DNA from: Hypomesus transpacificus
Lineage: Eukaryota; Chordata; Actinopteri; Osmeriformes; Osmeridae
NCBI RefSeq assembly: GCF_021917145.1
Contig: NW_025813796.1
Coordinates: 1,779,411-1,843,410, forward strand
DNA length: 64,000 bases
Direction of reading: 5' to 3'
Shown here: in pieces, positions 12,834-24,654 of the stretch
How the letters are laid out: every line of letters starts with the position of its first letter
How positions within the stretch are numbered: position 1 is the first letter of the stretch
Notes under the pieces: generated by a model
Told to the model about the DNA's origin: nothing
What the model saw: the letters and a program-made list of their open reading frames with translations, nothing else
Databases searched by the model: none
Position numbers and translations under genes: made by a program

Positions 12834-15800
12834 CTGCGTACGGTGAGTCGCAGAGTCTTGTAAGAGCCTTTGACCAGAGATATGGCCTCCTGTCTGAAGC
12901 CGCTCAGCTCCACCTCGTTGATGACCACCACTCTGTCTCCCACCTGCAGGGGGTGTTCTAACCTGTCCCCTTTCCCACCTTCCTCGACCTATAGAAACAA
13001 AGATTGGACACACACACAGACTCGTAAATGGAACACCACCTCATTCACCTAAAAAACAAAAGCCAGCACTAAAATCAAGAAGGTGCAATCCCTGCTGGAG
13101 TCAAACCCGCACTTTTACAGTCGCTACTGCAATACCCACCCCCGTCCACCCTTCCAAACGATATTTACTGTCCTGTCACCAGGATCATTATGACATGTGA
13201 ATAGCTATGGGGGGGCGGGGGGCAGGGGGGGGGGCAGCGGTTGGTGCTCCTGTTTGTGCAGAGGTCAGGTTCTCAAACATTGCTCTCTCGCTCCAGCTCC
13301 CTCCGTCGGGAGATTAGCGCGGGGTTGACGTGATGCATTCTCCAGTGGCACATCGTACCGCGGTGCGGGAGGTGTGGCAGGAATGTGTCACCCCTCATTA
13401 CGGCTGTGGCCGCTGTGGGGGGTCAGCGAGGACCCCGCCTCCCGCGCTCCGTCTGAGGAGAGGTGCTGGTGACTGGGAAGCGCATGCTTGGGGTAACGTT
13501 CTAGCCGTTCCCCAGGGAAACGTGGGTATTGTCGTTTACTGTACGAGCCAGGTCATGTTTGTTGATCCCTCCCACCCTCTGCTTTGAAGACTGTATTAGC
13601 CTCAAACATTATCCTCGTGTAGATGAGACGGTGCATGTAACTTCTTTCAAATACTGTGAAAAAAAAGCTTTTGGTCGGCTGAAAGAAGAGCACAAATGGG
13701 GAAAATAACCATGCCAGATTCTTTTGACTTGTCTTCTCTTGACAGGCTTTTCGTGTACAATGTCTTTTGAAGCCTTTCCGGAAAAACGTTGCTGTTGCCA
13801 GCTTGAAATGACTCGAGCCATACAGTAGACGACGGGACATATTTTGAATAATTTGGAGAAGCAGGCGTGGAGTTTTAACACTATCTCAGTAGAAAAGAGT
13901 TGGAGACCGCAGAAAAGGCTGAGAGGAAGATTTGCTTAACTTGGTGGCCAAAGGGTCTGAAAGGGAGTCTTTTATTACAGATGTGCTGCCAAGAGTCTGA
14001 CAATGAATCTATTAATATGGACTTGGATGAAAAGACTAATTCTCTTGACCTTTCTCTGACCCCGCTCCCACAAACCAAAGGTCACAGTGACAGCATCCCA
14101 AAGTGCTAATACACTGTAAACAATTCACAGCTTTTCGAGACAACCCCCATGAATGAACACTGAAGGAAAGAGAGATTTAAAAAATCAGTATTCAGTAAAC
14201 ATACTACGTATGTTTGGATTTGCTATCTATTTTTTTCCTCTCTCCTTTTGTTGCTTTTCAGACTAGCCGAGCTCTTGCAAATTCCGTTGCTGACACTCTC
14301 TCTCTCTCTCTCTCTCTCTCTGTCTTGGATCACTGCCAGAACCCTGGCCTGCATTCCGGATTGTACTCTTCCCTGCTGTAGAGGAGGTGTTTGGGGAGCT
14401 GGAGGGCCAGGGGACTGGAGGGTCAGGGGACTGTAGGGTGAGGAGGCTTGAGGGCCAGGAAGGTCAGGAGGCTGGAGGGCCAGGGGACTGGAGGGCCAGG
14501 GGACTGGAGGGTCAGGGGACTGGAGGGCGAGGAGGCTTGAGGGCCAGGAAGGTCAGGAGGCTGGAGGGCCAGGGGACTGGAAGGTCAGGAGGCTTGAGGG
14601 CCAGGGGACTGGAGGGCCAGGGGACTGGAGGGCCAGGGGACTGGAAGGTCAGGAGGCTTGAGGGCCAGGGGACTGGAGGGCCAGGGGACTGGAGGGCCAG
14701 GGGACTGGAAGGTCAGGAGGCTTGAGGGCCAGGGGACTGGAGGGCCAGGGGACTGGAGGGCCAGGGGACTGGAAGGTCAGGAGGCTGGAGGGCCAGGGGA
14801 CTGGAGGGCCAGGGGACTGGAAGGTCAGGAGGCTGGAGGGCCAGGGGACTGGAAGTCAGGAGGCTGGAGGGCCAGGGGACTGCAGGGCCAGGAGGCTGGA
14901 GGGCCAGGGGACTGGAGGGTCAGGGGACTGGAGGGCCAGGGAACTGGAGGGCCAGGGGACTATAGGGACAGGAGGCTGGAGGACCAGTATGCTCTTGACC
15001 AGGTTAGGATCTCTCCAACAACTCAACTGTGATTGACCAACCTCTGACCATCAGTAGCAGTAAAGGTACTAAATCTCCAGAGTCACAATTTATATACTTG
15101 GGGCAGGGACAGTGGGGCAGGGAAGGCAGAGAAAGTGGTGGGTCGGCAGGAGGGGAGCATATTGTACATGCTTCTGTGTGTGTGATCCAGCAGGGAGGCT
15201 GGAGGCGATGACACAGCGGCCCACATCTCTGCACTAAGGCAGATTAGACAGCCTGCCCAGAGAGCTAGGCCCAAGCACTGAAAGGAGACGCTCAATAACA
15301 TACCCTCCACCAGCCCACACCCTGCCTGCTAACACCGGCCTCACGTTGCCCCTTCCTTCAGCCCTATCACCACCGGCGGCTCACCGGGTGAAAGCATGGC
15401 GGAAACAAACACTCCAATATCTAATCTGCTGTGTCGTGCTGTTGCTGGTGCATCCCAATACAACGTGGGTTTCCTTCCTTCCGTTTATTTCCGTGTATAG
15501 AACAACTTGCAACAAGCTCCTGGGATTCTTCTGACCTTGTGGGATCTATTTAATGGTTTCCTTCATCCATCACTCTTGTGTTTGTGATGGCTTAGACAGC
15601 ACTGGCCAGCATTGTGCCATACAGGCCTGGCTGTTTGGACACTGGGCTGGCCCAGACAGAGGCATTTCCCTCGGAATCCAAAATCCCCAAATATGGCTGT
15701 AGCTGCTGTGTGTCTCTCAGTCTGGCATTTCAGCTGATATTCTGTACTTGTTTCATAGTAACGCAGACTTTAATAGAGTACACCATGGGAAATGATTCAA

Positions 15801-17061
15801 AATCAAAGCCATCGACTTGTGGAGAGTCCATGTTAACATGAATCAGTCAGGAGTCAGGTGACTGAGCGGTTATGGAATCCGGAATAATAATCAGAAGGTT
15901 GCCGGTTTGATTCCGGGACGTGCCAAAATGACGCTGTTTTCTTGGACAAGGCACTTCACCATTGTTGCTTGGGGAAATGTCCCTGTACTTACTGTAAGTC
16001 GCTCTGGATAAGAGCGTCTGCTAAATGTAAAATGTAAATCTACCCTTTCTGAAATAAAGCTTACAGGGCTCTATTTAACATCAGTCTTTACATCCTCAAC
16101 ATCAGTCTGTTCCCTTAACCCCCCAAAACAATGAGCTTATCTCGACCAAACGACTCCTCCCTATCTTTCACGTAAGAAAACCCCTATCAGAGGAGGGGGT
16201 CAGTCCTAAGACATTTCAAGGATGACTGATGAGAACAGGGTTTAAAAATGTACACCCCTTCAACAACAACAACAACTTATGATCCAGTCTGCAGTCTACT
16301 GGGCCTGGTTGAGATCATGTATGACCAGACTGTGCCAACCATGAGACAGCAGATAAGTAGTCATGCTTCTGTTTGAGTGAGCAAAGAGGTTTACCAGGGA
16401 AGCAGTCATGCTGAAAGGACTCATTCAGGATGAGGTCATGAATTCTTGGTGATTGGGCATTGTTTGGACAAGATCTTTTTTTTAGGACGGATGTTAAAGG
16501 AACAAATAAATATGGTTCTGAATGGATACAGTCTCATTTGAAGCCACTTGAGGAATCCATTACTTCATAATCATGCTCATGGACAAAGTAACAATAACTG
16601 TTATCAGATATATTCAGTTCCAGCATGTTTTGCCTACTGGACATGGCACCTCAGTTGCCATGATAGTAAACTGAGCAAAAATCCATGTTTACCTATTTGC
16701 TCTAACTGCTCTATGGCAATAAGTAAAGTGCAAGCAAGTACTAATCTAAATTCTACAACCATGATGAAGAGGAGATTGTATCTAATACATACATCCATTG
16801 ACACTTCACAAACGTTTTGACAGCTTTCTTCAAGGGGAAGGACTCAGCAATGTGATGGGGAATGTTGTTAGGGAATGAGGAAGTCAGGTGTAGTAGAACA
16901 AACACCTGATACCTTACCTTGGAGATTATTAGTGCTTCTCCATGCTCGAGGCCACCTTTGAGCGTGAAACCCCACGGAGCCCCACCCTGGAGACGAACCT
17001 CAACGAAAACCGACTTTCCTCTCTGGATGACTGTACTGTAACTGCACAGACTGCTTTCCAT
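12834..17061 (-). CDS. shroom3: Shroom family actin-binding protein, N-terminal PDZ exons (shroom3; partial)
   Basis: Two coding exons on the minus strand: exon 1 at 17061-16918 (48 codons, starting ATG at 17061) and exon 2 at 12988-12834 (51 codons plus two bases). Both have canonical splice sites: donor AAG|GTAAGG, acceptor TCTATAG|GTC, donor CGCAG|GTACC. The spliced product carries the Shroom PDZ signature: [17 protein letters not shown] with the WGFTL carboxylate loop, then [14 protein letters not shown], then [20 protein letters not shown] ending in a TLRLTVRR strand. Shroom3 controls apical constriction by placing actin and Rho kinase at the apical junction; its ASD1 and ASD2 regions are not visible here. 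The PDZ alone could fit Shroom2 or Shroom3. The neighbours stbd1, scarb2 and nup54 match human SHROOM3 synteny, which decides the call. Intron 1 (12989-16917) holds a 16-bp minisatellite and a SINE. Confidence 0.86.
14395..14986. repeat. 16-bp minisatellite in shroom3 intron 1
   Basis: About 37 copies of a 16-base unit of the form AGGGGACTGGAGGGCC, with a recurrent variant AGGAGGCTTGAGGGCC. The variants alternate in a partly regular higher-order pattern. Because 16 is not a multiple of three, all three plus frames give the same [17 protein letters not shown] translation, so long open frames here are artefacts. Confidence 0.96.
15850..16038 (+). mobile_element. tRNA-derived SINE, copy 1
   Basis: The head has a pol III A-box-like GTGACTGAGCGGTTATGG and a B-box-like GGTTTGATTCC. 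These are followed by the body (GTGCCAAAATGACG, AAGGCACTTCACC, GTCCCTGTACTTACTGTAAG) and the tail CGCTCTGGATAAGAGCGTCTGCTAAATG with TAAATG-type repeats. It is full length but diverged, in plus orientation within shroom3 intron 1. Confidence 0.88.
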
Positions 17062-18078
17062 AATCGAGAAGACGGCGAAAAGGTTCGGACTGACGGGTAT
17101 TCCTATTCAGTCCATTAGTAACGAGGAAGGATAAATAGAGAAAAAATCATGTTTAAAAATATTCCTTTTCCTTTTCTTATTAAAATCCGCACCAAACGAA
17201 GCAAGGAATGTCCACTCCTATGTGATAAATAGTTTCCCCGCATTACCAAGTGGAGCAGCGAGTGAAACATAATTTGTAACCGCAGTGCATTCTGTTGACA
17301 GTCAACACAAAAAAGTTACTTCATGAAAAAAACAATTCAAAAAGTGTAACATTTCCAATGTAAAAAACAAAAATATACTTGATTAGCAAGCTTCCTGTAG
17401 TAGACTATAACTTTAGGCTACTTTTAATCGTTTGTCAGCCCTTTCCCTCTTCCGACTTTATTTTACCATCACAATAGAATTTGCTACAATCCACTGGGTT
17501 GGGAGAAAGGAGAGCGCTCTTTGCCTCGCTGTGAGCTTGGTCGAAGCGAGATTAGGTCAATTTGCACTGTCAGAAAAAGTATTGCCCACCAGATTTCAGC
17601 ACTTGTTTTGCGTACTTTACTCAAAGCTTCAACGTAGAGTTCCCAACAACATTTGAAGAGATTTGTCTGCTGCAGAAATCATGCGAATCGCAACGATCTC
17701 ATCTTGCTCCCTTGATGCGATTTTAACTTCCCTCAGTCAGTCCCATGGATGCAAAACTTTGTTTCCCCCCTCCTCTGTGTAGTCCCGTCACAGTCAATGG
17801 ATGAGGTGGTGCGTAATGCGCATGTGTGTGGGGATTGATTCATTGCAGTGCCCGCTTCTTTATAAGTCAAACCATTGTCGAGTCAAAAATACGGACCTGT
17901 CTTTGTCTATTGAACAACATGACGGTTTTATTTATTTATTTTTACTTTATTACTTACTTTTTTTGTATCCCACGGTCATTTTACTTGATGATGATGACTA
18001 TTTTGTCGAAGTTTCATCTCTAGGGCTGGAGGGATCATTCTTCATGATAAATTCGGGTATTATAATGTGTGTGTCTGT

Positions 18079-18106
<28 letters not shown>
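18079..18106. repeat. poly-G run (about 28 G)
   Basis: Uninterrupted G homopolymer on the plus strand. Confidence 0.95.
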
Positions 18107-18109
<3 letters not shown>

Positions 18110-18595
18110 GGCTTCCCATGACTACATCCATATTATTTTATGTCCACCCCAAAAAGTGTAAAGATACCTGTTGAGCAGAGCAACCATGAAAGCAATAGTC
18201 GACACCCAACACTCTAATAATTACAGATGAAAAGGCTCGGATATTGTATTTTCACCCGGAGGGTGTTTTCTCATATTGAGGTCAGGTCTGTATAATGTCT
18301 GCAATACATTGTGGTAGTTTTCTAAGTAGACTGAATACTTTAATGGGATTTACTCTTCATTATTTCACTAGTGTAGTGCATCAGTACTGGTCTAACAGGA
18401 AGTATTGGTCTGCATTCCTATGTTATTGTGCCCCTATTGGCAGTATCCTCTCTATCCTACAATGTGAGATGGTTTTGCAATAAGCAAAACTGCTAAGCTC
18501 TCATGTTAAAAAAGTGGATCTCCATTTGTATTTATTTATAGTACTGAGCCCTACACTCTCTTGAAGTATCAGCTCTTGGGTAAGGGTTGTTTCAA

Positions 18596-18671
18596 CAGGG
18601 CAGGGCAGGGCCGGGCAGGGCAGGGCAGGGCAGGGCAGGGCAGGGCCGGCCAGGGCAAGGCCGGGCAGGGG
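18596..18671. repeat. (GGGCA)n minisatellite
   Basis: About 15 copies of a 5-base GGGCA unit with a few CCGGG and AAGG variants. Confidence 0.95.
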
Positions 18672-19718
18672 ATTCCTCAGTCTGGGTCAGAAAGCTTCAG
18701 GCCCCTCTCTACTGCTATGAGCAGGGAGGTGCTAATTGAAGTGTCAGCAGTCGATGCTGTCTTTTGATGAACATACTTCTTGATGCAGTGTTAATGAAAG
18801 CTACAGCTCTGGAACATTCTACCACACGGTGCCACTCCATTTGTCCCTTTGTGATGATTATGATCCATATTTTTTTATTTTTTTATTCTGACAATTACAA
18901 TTGAGATGATGACACGTAATAGAGATTTCCCTCCCCCCAAAAATCTAGATCTGTGTTATTGCAAAGACTGTAAACAGATATCACTCAGTTATATATCAAA
19001 TATTTCACTTACAATCCAGATACTGTATCCATTGGAGCTGGGAATATTATATAATTATATGTTATATAATATTATACATAGTCGAAGATGACTGGTGAAC
19101 ATTTCAAAGTTGAGGATGACTGATTATCATTTTAATGTGGCAATGATGAGGTCTCACCCTGTAGGGGCCCCTGAAACAGACATGAGGTCATTTGATACCC
19201 ACAGTAGGTATGTCTCATGGTAACAATGTGCAGAGGGTTTGGAGTTTAAAGCAGAGCCCCACTTAGGAACATTGTTTGGTCTTCATACACCAGTCAGGAA
19301 CAGTTGAGTTTCACAAGTGTTTGGCTTTTCTCAGAGATCAGCGGTCCCACAGCTGAGGTGAGAGGAGGAGGAGGTGGTGTGTGGCCTCACAAGATGAAAA
19401 TGAATTTCAGTCATCTCAGAGACAAATAATCTCTCAGACGAATGTTTTCAGTGGGGTGCAATCAAAGGAAGCAAAGGGTATTGGGTTCCGTTTTATTAGA
19501 TTCTGGTGTCCTTTGGTAAAAGAGAAAGAATGTTTTCACAGTTCGACGGGACATTTATTTTCCTGTTCTAACTGCAGCTGGGGGCAATTTGACAAGGGGC
19601 AAAAGCCATGTTTTGATTCTTTTCAAGTCCAATTGGGACAGATTCATTTTTTTTTTTATGTGGAAATGGAAATGGGGAATGGAAAACACATCCGTATGGC
19701 CTAAGAATGGCCCTTACA

Positions 19719-19896
19719 TTTAGTCATTTAGCAGACGCTCTTATCCAGAGCGACTTACAGTAAGTACAGGGACATTCCCCCCGAGGCAAGTAGGGTGAAG
19801 TGCCTTGCCCAAGGACACAACGTCATTTGGCACGGCAGGGAATCAATCCGGCGACCTTCTAATTACCAGCCCGACTCCCTCACCGATCAGCCATCT
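19719..19896 (-). mobile_element. tRNA-derived SINE, copy 2, with 10-bp target-site duplication
   Basis: Minus-oriented copy: the tail (CATTTAGCAGACGCTCTTATCCAGAGCG) comes first on the plus strand, then the body, then the tRNA-like head complement (TCACCGATCAGCCATCT). It is flanked by a perfect 10-base direct repeat GGCCCTTACA at 19709-19718 and 19897-19906, which fixes both ends and shows target-primed insertion. It is close in sequence to the copy at 29.8 kb. Confidence 0.93.
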
Positions 19897-22619
19897 GGCC
19901 CTTACAAACTTCATGTTTAAACGACAGACACACAGAGTGTTGGCAGTGGGCGCCATGGTGAGTTAATGATGTCATCACGTTTGAGGCTCTCCCCACTGTA
20001 CATCTGCTACAATTCAAAGCATGTCCTGATGACCTCATTTTAAAATTATCATTTACTTTGGGCCCTAATGAAGAAATACAAATATGGTTGCATCTTGTAT
20101 AAATGGGACGTTGCCTCTTATCCATCCCAACCAGATACCACTGTTCAGAGGGGGGCAGTATTGAAACACAGACAGATTTCTTGATGTAATATATTTGCAT
20201 ATATAACAAAAAGAACAGTGTCTACAGTAACAGGGGCTGCAGAAAATGTCAATTTCTTTCGGATTATCTCTCAAGTTCATCAAATTGTATTTTATTTTCT
20301 TTAGAACACCAACAAATGCGACAGAATCTGTGCATTATGGTAAATACGTGACTTCAATGGATGGCTTAATGAGGCTGATGTCAAATGATTTAATTGAACT
20401 TAAAGTCACACTGGTCTAACAAGGGAACATTCCCCCAATCCAAGCATTACGTCACAACATTGACACCAGCTTTTGCCAACAGCCCCACCTGCTGTACAAA
20501 GAGCTACACTGTAGGTCATGGAGAGGTCTACAATGATAGGGGTACAGCATAATGACATTTGAAAGGCGTAAGTAGTGAGGGATCAGACCATGTCCTTTAC
20601 GCTGCTCAAAAGCTCTGACACAGCCTGCGCTGGAGCAGTGCATTGGGGAAATGTGACATCATTGACTAAGTGGCTCTAACCCCAGGTCATTTCTTGGAAA
20701 CACTGATGGGTTCCCATTGCAGATTCAGCCTCTTTAAACAGAAATGTGGACATTGCATTTCATTGTACTTGAAACCATGGCACCAAAGGAATTCTTTTGG
20801 AGAGTCATACTGTTGGTTCTATTTGTGTGTCCTGGTTTTTTTTTCTTTTTTCTTTTCACCGTGGTTCAGCTTTTTATAGACTGTCCCCACTGAAGGTCAG
20901 TGGTAGTCATAGCGATATTGCACTATGAGGAGTGGTATGTTTTATTAAAAGTCCTCCTCAAAGGTTGGTAACATTATGACACAGTGCTATACACAGTTCT
21001 TTAAAACAATGATCAATAAGAGCTTCATCACATATGATTCAAATATTCTCAAATGTTCATATAATCTCCTTTGGAATTTGATTTGTTTGAGGGGATTTCA
21101 CACAGCAGTTATATTCCACACACAACACATGCATGCATCCACCCACACATCCACCCACACACACACACTGACTTGAGAAAAGTAAAAAGATGCCACGCAA
21201 ACGTGTCAGTCCTGTTCACCTCCACAGAGTGAAAGGGGTCAAATGGTCCAACAACAAGAATCTCACACTTCAGTCGACAGTCTGTCCTCGTATGAGGAGA
21301 TCACGGGCCGTCCAGCATGCCTCACTGAATGTCAACACTACTCTGTTCCGACCCGACCTTTCAGCCAGCAAACTGACAAGTGTAACCGACACTACTGTGT
21401 CACTGATGTCTGCTCAGTAAGCCCAGTGTCCAAATAAAGGGTTACCTTGAACGCAGCCACCCTATGAGCATGCACACTCTCCATTCTCAAATGAGCACAA
21501 CAGACATTTCAGCAGACTATCATTAATGTTGTACCGTCATACGTTTACATCAAGTTTGTTGATGGTCGATCAGGTGTCACCTTGGAAAAACACTCTTACC
21601 ATTCCTTAAGAGTGTCAATGGAAAGGAGGCAGTAAAGTGACAACCCCAAAATTGATTTTTCTAAACTTTGTAAATGAGGTCCTTGAACTAATGCCATGAA
21701 AAATCATGCCATCAAATCCTGCACTGCCCTTGAATGTGGATGTTGCTCTTGCCCTTTGAGCTTTGTAAATACCATCAGGTCTCTCTCCAACAGCGATACA
21801 GACAGCTCCCTTTTACTTTGGTTCTCCTGCCAGGTTCCTCAGGCCAAGGGGGAAGTGTACAACTCCTGGTTTAGTGGTTGGAGTCAGACCGTAACACGCA
21901 CCCACTCAGTGCAGATGAAATGAATCATTTACAGGGCTGGCAGAACACTAAGCACGCTCCACTCATGTCTCTCTCACAGAATGAATTAAAGATGGAGAGC
22001 TCTTCAAATAAAGGAATACACATTCTCGGTTAACATCTACTGGAGTGGAGTTTTTTTCTAATAGTGACTATAATACCGTATTCGGCTACCTATAGGTCAT
22101 TGTTTTATCAGAAGCAGATTCAGGACGCATGCATTTCAGATTTTCCATGTTTTTATAACTCTTTCTTTACAAATAATTTGCGGTACCTAATGTGATGCCA
22201 AACAAGCAACTAAAAGGTTAAAGATTTTAGCCAGGCAACCTGACATTGAAATCAGTGCATAACTCAAGAGCAGGTTTAAATCACATTGACATTTTCCAAC
22301 TGAGACGGGACTCTGCATCGGATAAAGAGTGCTTTTAAGGCAGAGAATAGACTAATAAATCCTGCATGAACCTCCTCATCCAAAGCAGCCAGGTCTTTCA
22401 GAAAACAGCAGGCCTAAATATTTTAAAACTACTGTTGTTAGAGAAAAAAAAAGGCATTATAGCAATGGGCTAGTTCTAATTATTAAAGTTTAACTACTGA
22501 AAAAATATATAGTACAGTATACACGCCATACAAATTTTTTGCCAAGTCAATATTCTGATCTTATATTTTTTCCAAACACGTTTCCAGTTCCAAACCACAT
22601 CCATCTGAATAAGTGAGTA

Positions 22620-23700
22620 TAATCAATTTCAGGTGATGCCAAATTATTGATGAGGGAAGCTTTGGCTTCAAGAGGCAAACACCATCAGTTCAGACATACA
22701 TAATTATTAGGCATATTTGTGATATAATATCAAGAAGTTTTGTTAACAATAGTCAAGGTCACAAAAAAACATGTTGAGAATAAAAGCAAATATCATTAGC
22801 AAAAACGTGAAACCACCAGGAAACCTTCAGCATCCAGTGCCACCATTTTTCAGAAGTGCAACCTGTAGTCCAGAACCATATCCAGAATTTTATTTTGGGG
22901 GGATCCCTTCTTAAAGTGAGGGGGGTAAGCTATTAGAAATATGGGGGGGGGGACATGTAAAGGAGGAGGTTGAGCGTCGATTGGCTACGCTACTGCTGGA
23001 GTCTTGAAAAGTTAAAGGTGTCAGGTTATTAAGGACTTTGCAAACATAAAGAAGGCTGAAACACGACCCCCACAAAAATCACAAGCTGAAGCGTCAAGAT
23101 TGGGCCATGATATACAAGGTTTTATGGACCGATAAAATGAGTGACTCTTGATAGACCAGACAGCTGGGCCCGTGTCTGGTTCACCAATTAACACCAATTC
23201 AAGTCAAGCGACAGCAATGTGGGGGTGGAGTAATAGTGTCAGGCAGATATCATTATTGATGAGCTAGTTGCAGCTTTTCAGGTTGCAGGTGGACTCAAGA
23301 AAAACTGTTAAAAACTGCTGCCAGTTTCTGGAAGACACTTTCTTCAAAGAGTGGTCCAAGAAGAAGTCATCAGCGTTTAAGAAGACCATGCAGGATAAAG
23401 CTCCATCACAAGGATCCAAGTACTCCCGTTTGGCCTGCCAGTAGAGACTTCAAAAATGACGTAGCCCCCTTATCTGATTTAACCCAACGGAGAACTTGTG
23501 GGGCCTTCTCAAGACTGAGATTTTCAGAGAGGGGAAACTATTTGAACAGCATCTGCGAGGCCGTGATGGCTGCTTCAGCTAAAATGAACAAAAAAGACTA
23601 ATTCTATGGACGGGCAGCTCATGAAAGTCCCTGAAAAGGGTGGCTATACTGGCCACTGAATACTTTGAAAGGCCTAAGACAAAGGGATGTCTATTGTTTA
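22620..23700 (+). mobile_element. degenerate DDE transposon remnant (Tc1/mariner-like)
   Basis: Scattered fragments resemble a Tc1-type transposase broken by stops and frameshifts. The region near 22790-22860 reads like the ...KPSA..FFRSATC segment. The region near 23090-23160 encodes a GHDIQGFMDR-like stretch. The region 23475-23690 encodes DLTQRRTCGAF, a decayed form of the DLNPIENLWA motif that carries the last acidic residue, followed by SICEAVMAASAK and a WLYWPL-type end. Terminal repeats were not found. The family call is by recollection of related fish elements. Confidence 0.55.
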
Positions 23701-23926
23701 CCATTATTTGTTTAAGCATGTTTCCTATTACACTTGAAATAAGGAGAAAAGTCAGTTATACATTTACAAATGGCCTATTGATGCAGTGTTCAATCCCAAG
23801 AAAAGGTTACTGAAATAGAACCAAGTTACATTAAAGCAATGCATTTCACATCTAGTTTTACGATGCCCTCAACAAAAGCTATATTTTAGTAAACAAAACC
23901 AGCATTGGCATTCATGTAAAATCGTT

Positions 23927-23932
23927 TTTATT
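23927..23932 (-). terminator. probable stbd1 polyadenylation signal
   Basis: Minus-strand AATAAA about 720 bases past the stbd1 stop codon, read from the plus-strand TTTATT. It is the most plausible 3' end for that transcript, but other weak signals exist. Confidence 0.5.
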
Positions 23933-24654
23933 GAATACACACACAAATACAACCAACAACTTCACCTTAAGGACACAAGAGTAGCATGACACCACAATAT
24001 TGCATAATTTGAGAACATTAAATTGAGACAATTCTATAAATCAGTGTTCAAAGAAAAAAAAAAAAAAAAAAAAATCAAGTGGCAAAAGACAAACAGCAAG
24101 AACTTTAACACCAAGGTGTAGGCACCACAATCAAACCTGCAAGGACAGAACAATAATTCAAATAAAAAGAACTTGAAAAAACAAGAATCAAAACGCTGAT
24201 TTTGTGAAGTGTCACACACATCGTAGTTTAATAGTAAAAAACGGATATACCCGTTACTCCCCTCATAGTAATTATAGGTGGGATTATTATTGCAATTTTC
24301 TAAAGTGCCTCTTGTGCATTATTGACTGCTGTACAGGAGTTTAATTCAAGCTTTGTACTGTACTCAACTCCACAAGCAGTAACTGACATTGAGGTGCTAA
24401 CTGCATATATTTGTATTATTGCTAAAGCATGGTTATCCCCAAGTAAAGGCATAGAATTAGGAAACCTTTCTGTATAAAAATATGATTTAAATTGTCCTTG
24501 AAAGTTGCACTGATGTAAACCCTTGCATCATTTAAAAAGGACATTTATGTATGTAAACTAGGCTGCTAAAACAAATTAAACTGAGTTTTAACCACTTTCA
24601 ATAGGAAGGAAATAATTTAACTGGGTTATTACATTTTACATCCCTGTCTTTTCC

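Larger units (their letters stand above)
17062..23904. other. intergenic interval between shroom3 and stbd1
   Basis: No coding exon could be supported. Contents: the presumed 5' region of shroom3 just above 17061, a run of about 28 G bases (18079-18106), a GGGCA minisatellite (18596-18671), a SINE with target duplications (19719-19896) and a decayed DDE transposon (about 22620-23700). In human, CCDC158 lies in the equivalent interval; nothing resembling it was recognised. Confidence 0.5.

Noticed and set aside
13330..13590. GC-rich patch in shroom3 intron 1, considered as a CpG-island promoter
   Set aside because: Too short and without a start exon or promoter motif; could be an enhancer but nothing in the sequence supports a call.
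14387..15036. Repetitive [17 protein letters not shown] proteins
   Set aside because: All frames of a 16-bp minisatellite give the same translation; no splice or codon evidence of coding.
19381..19704. 107-codon plus-strand frame starting MASQDENEF
   Set aside because: No family resemblance, stops at a SINE boundary, no splice partners; considered non-coding intergenic sequence.
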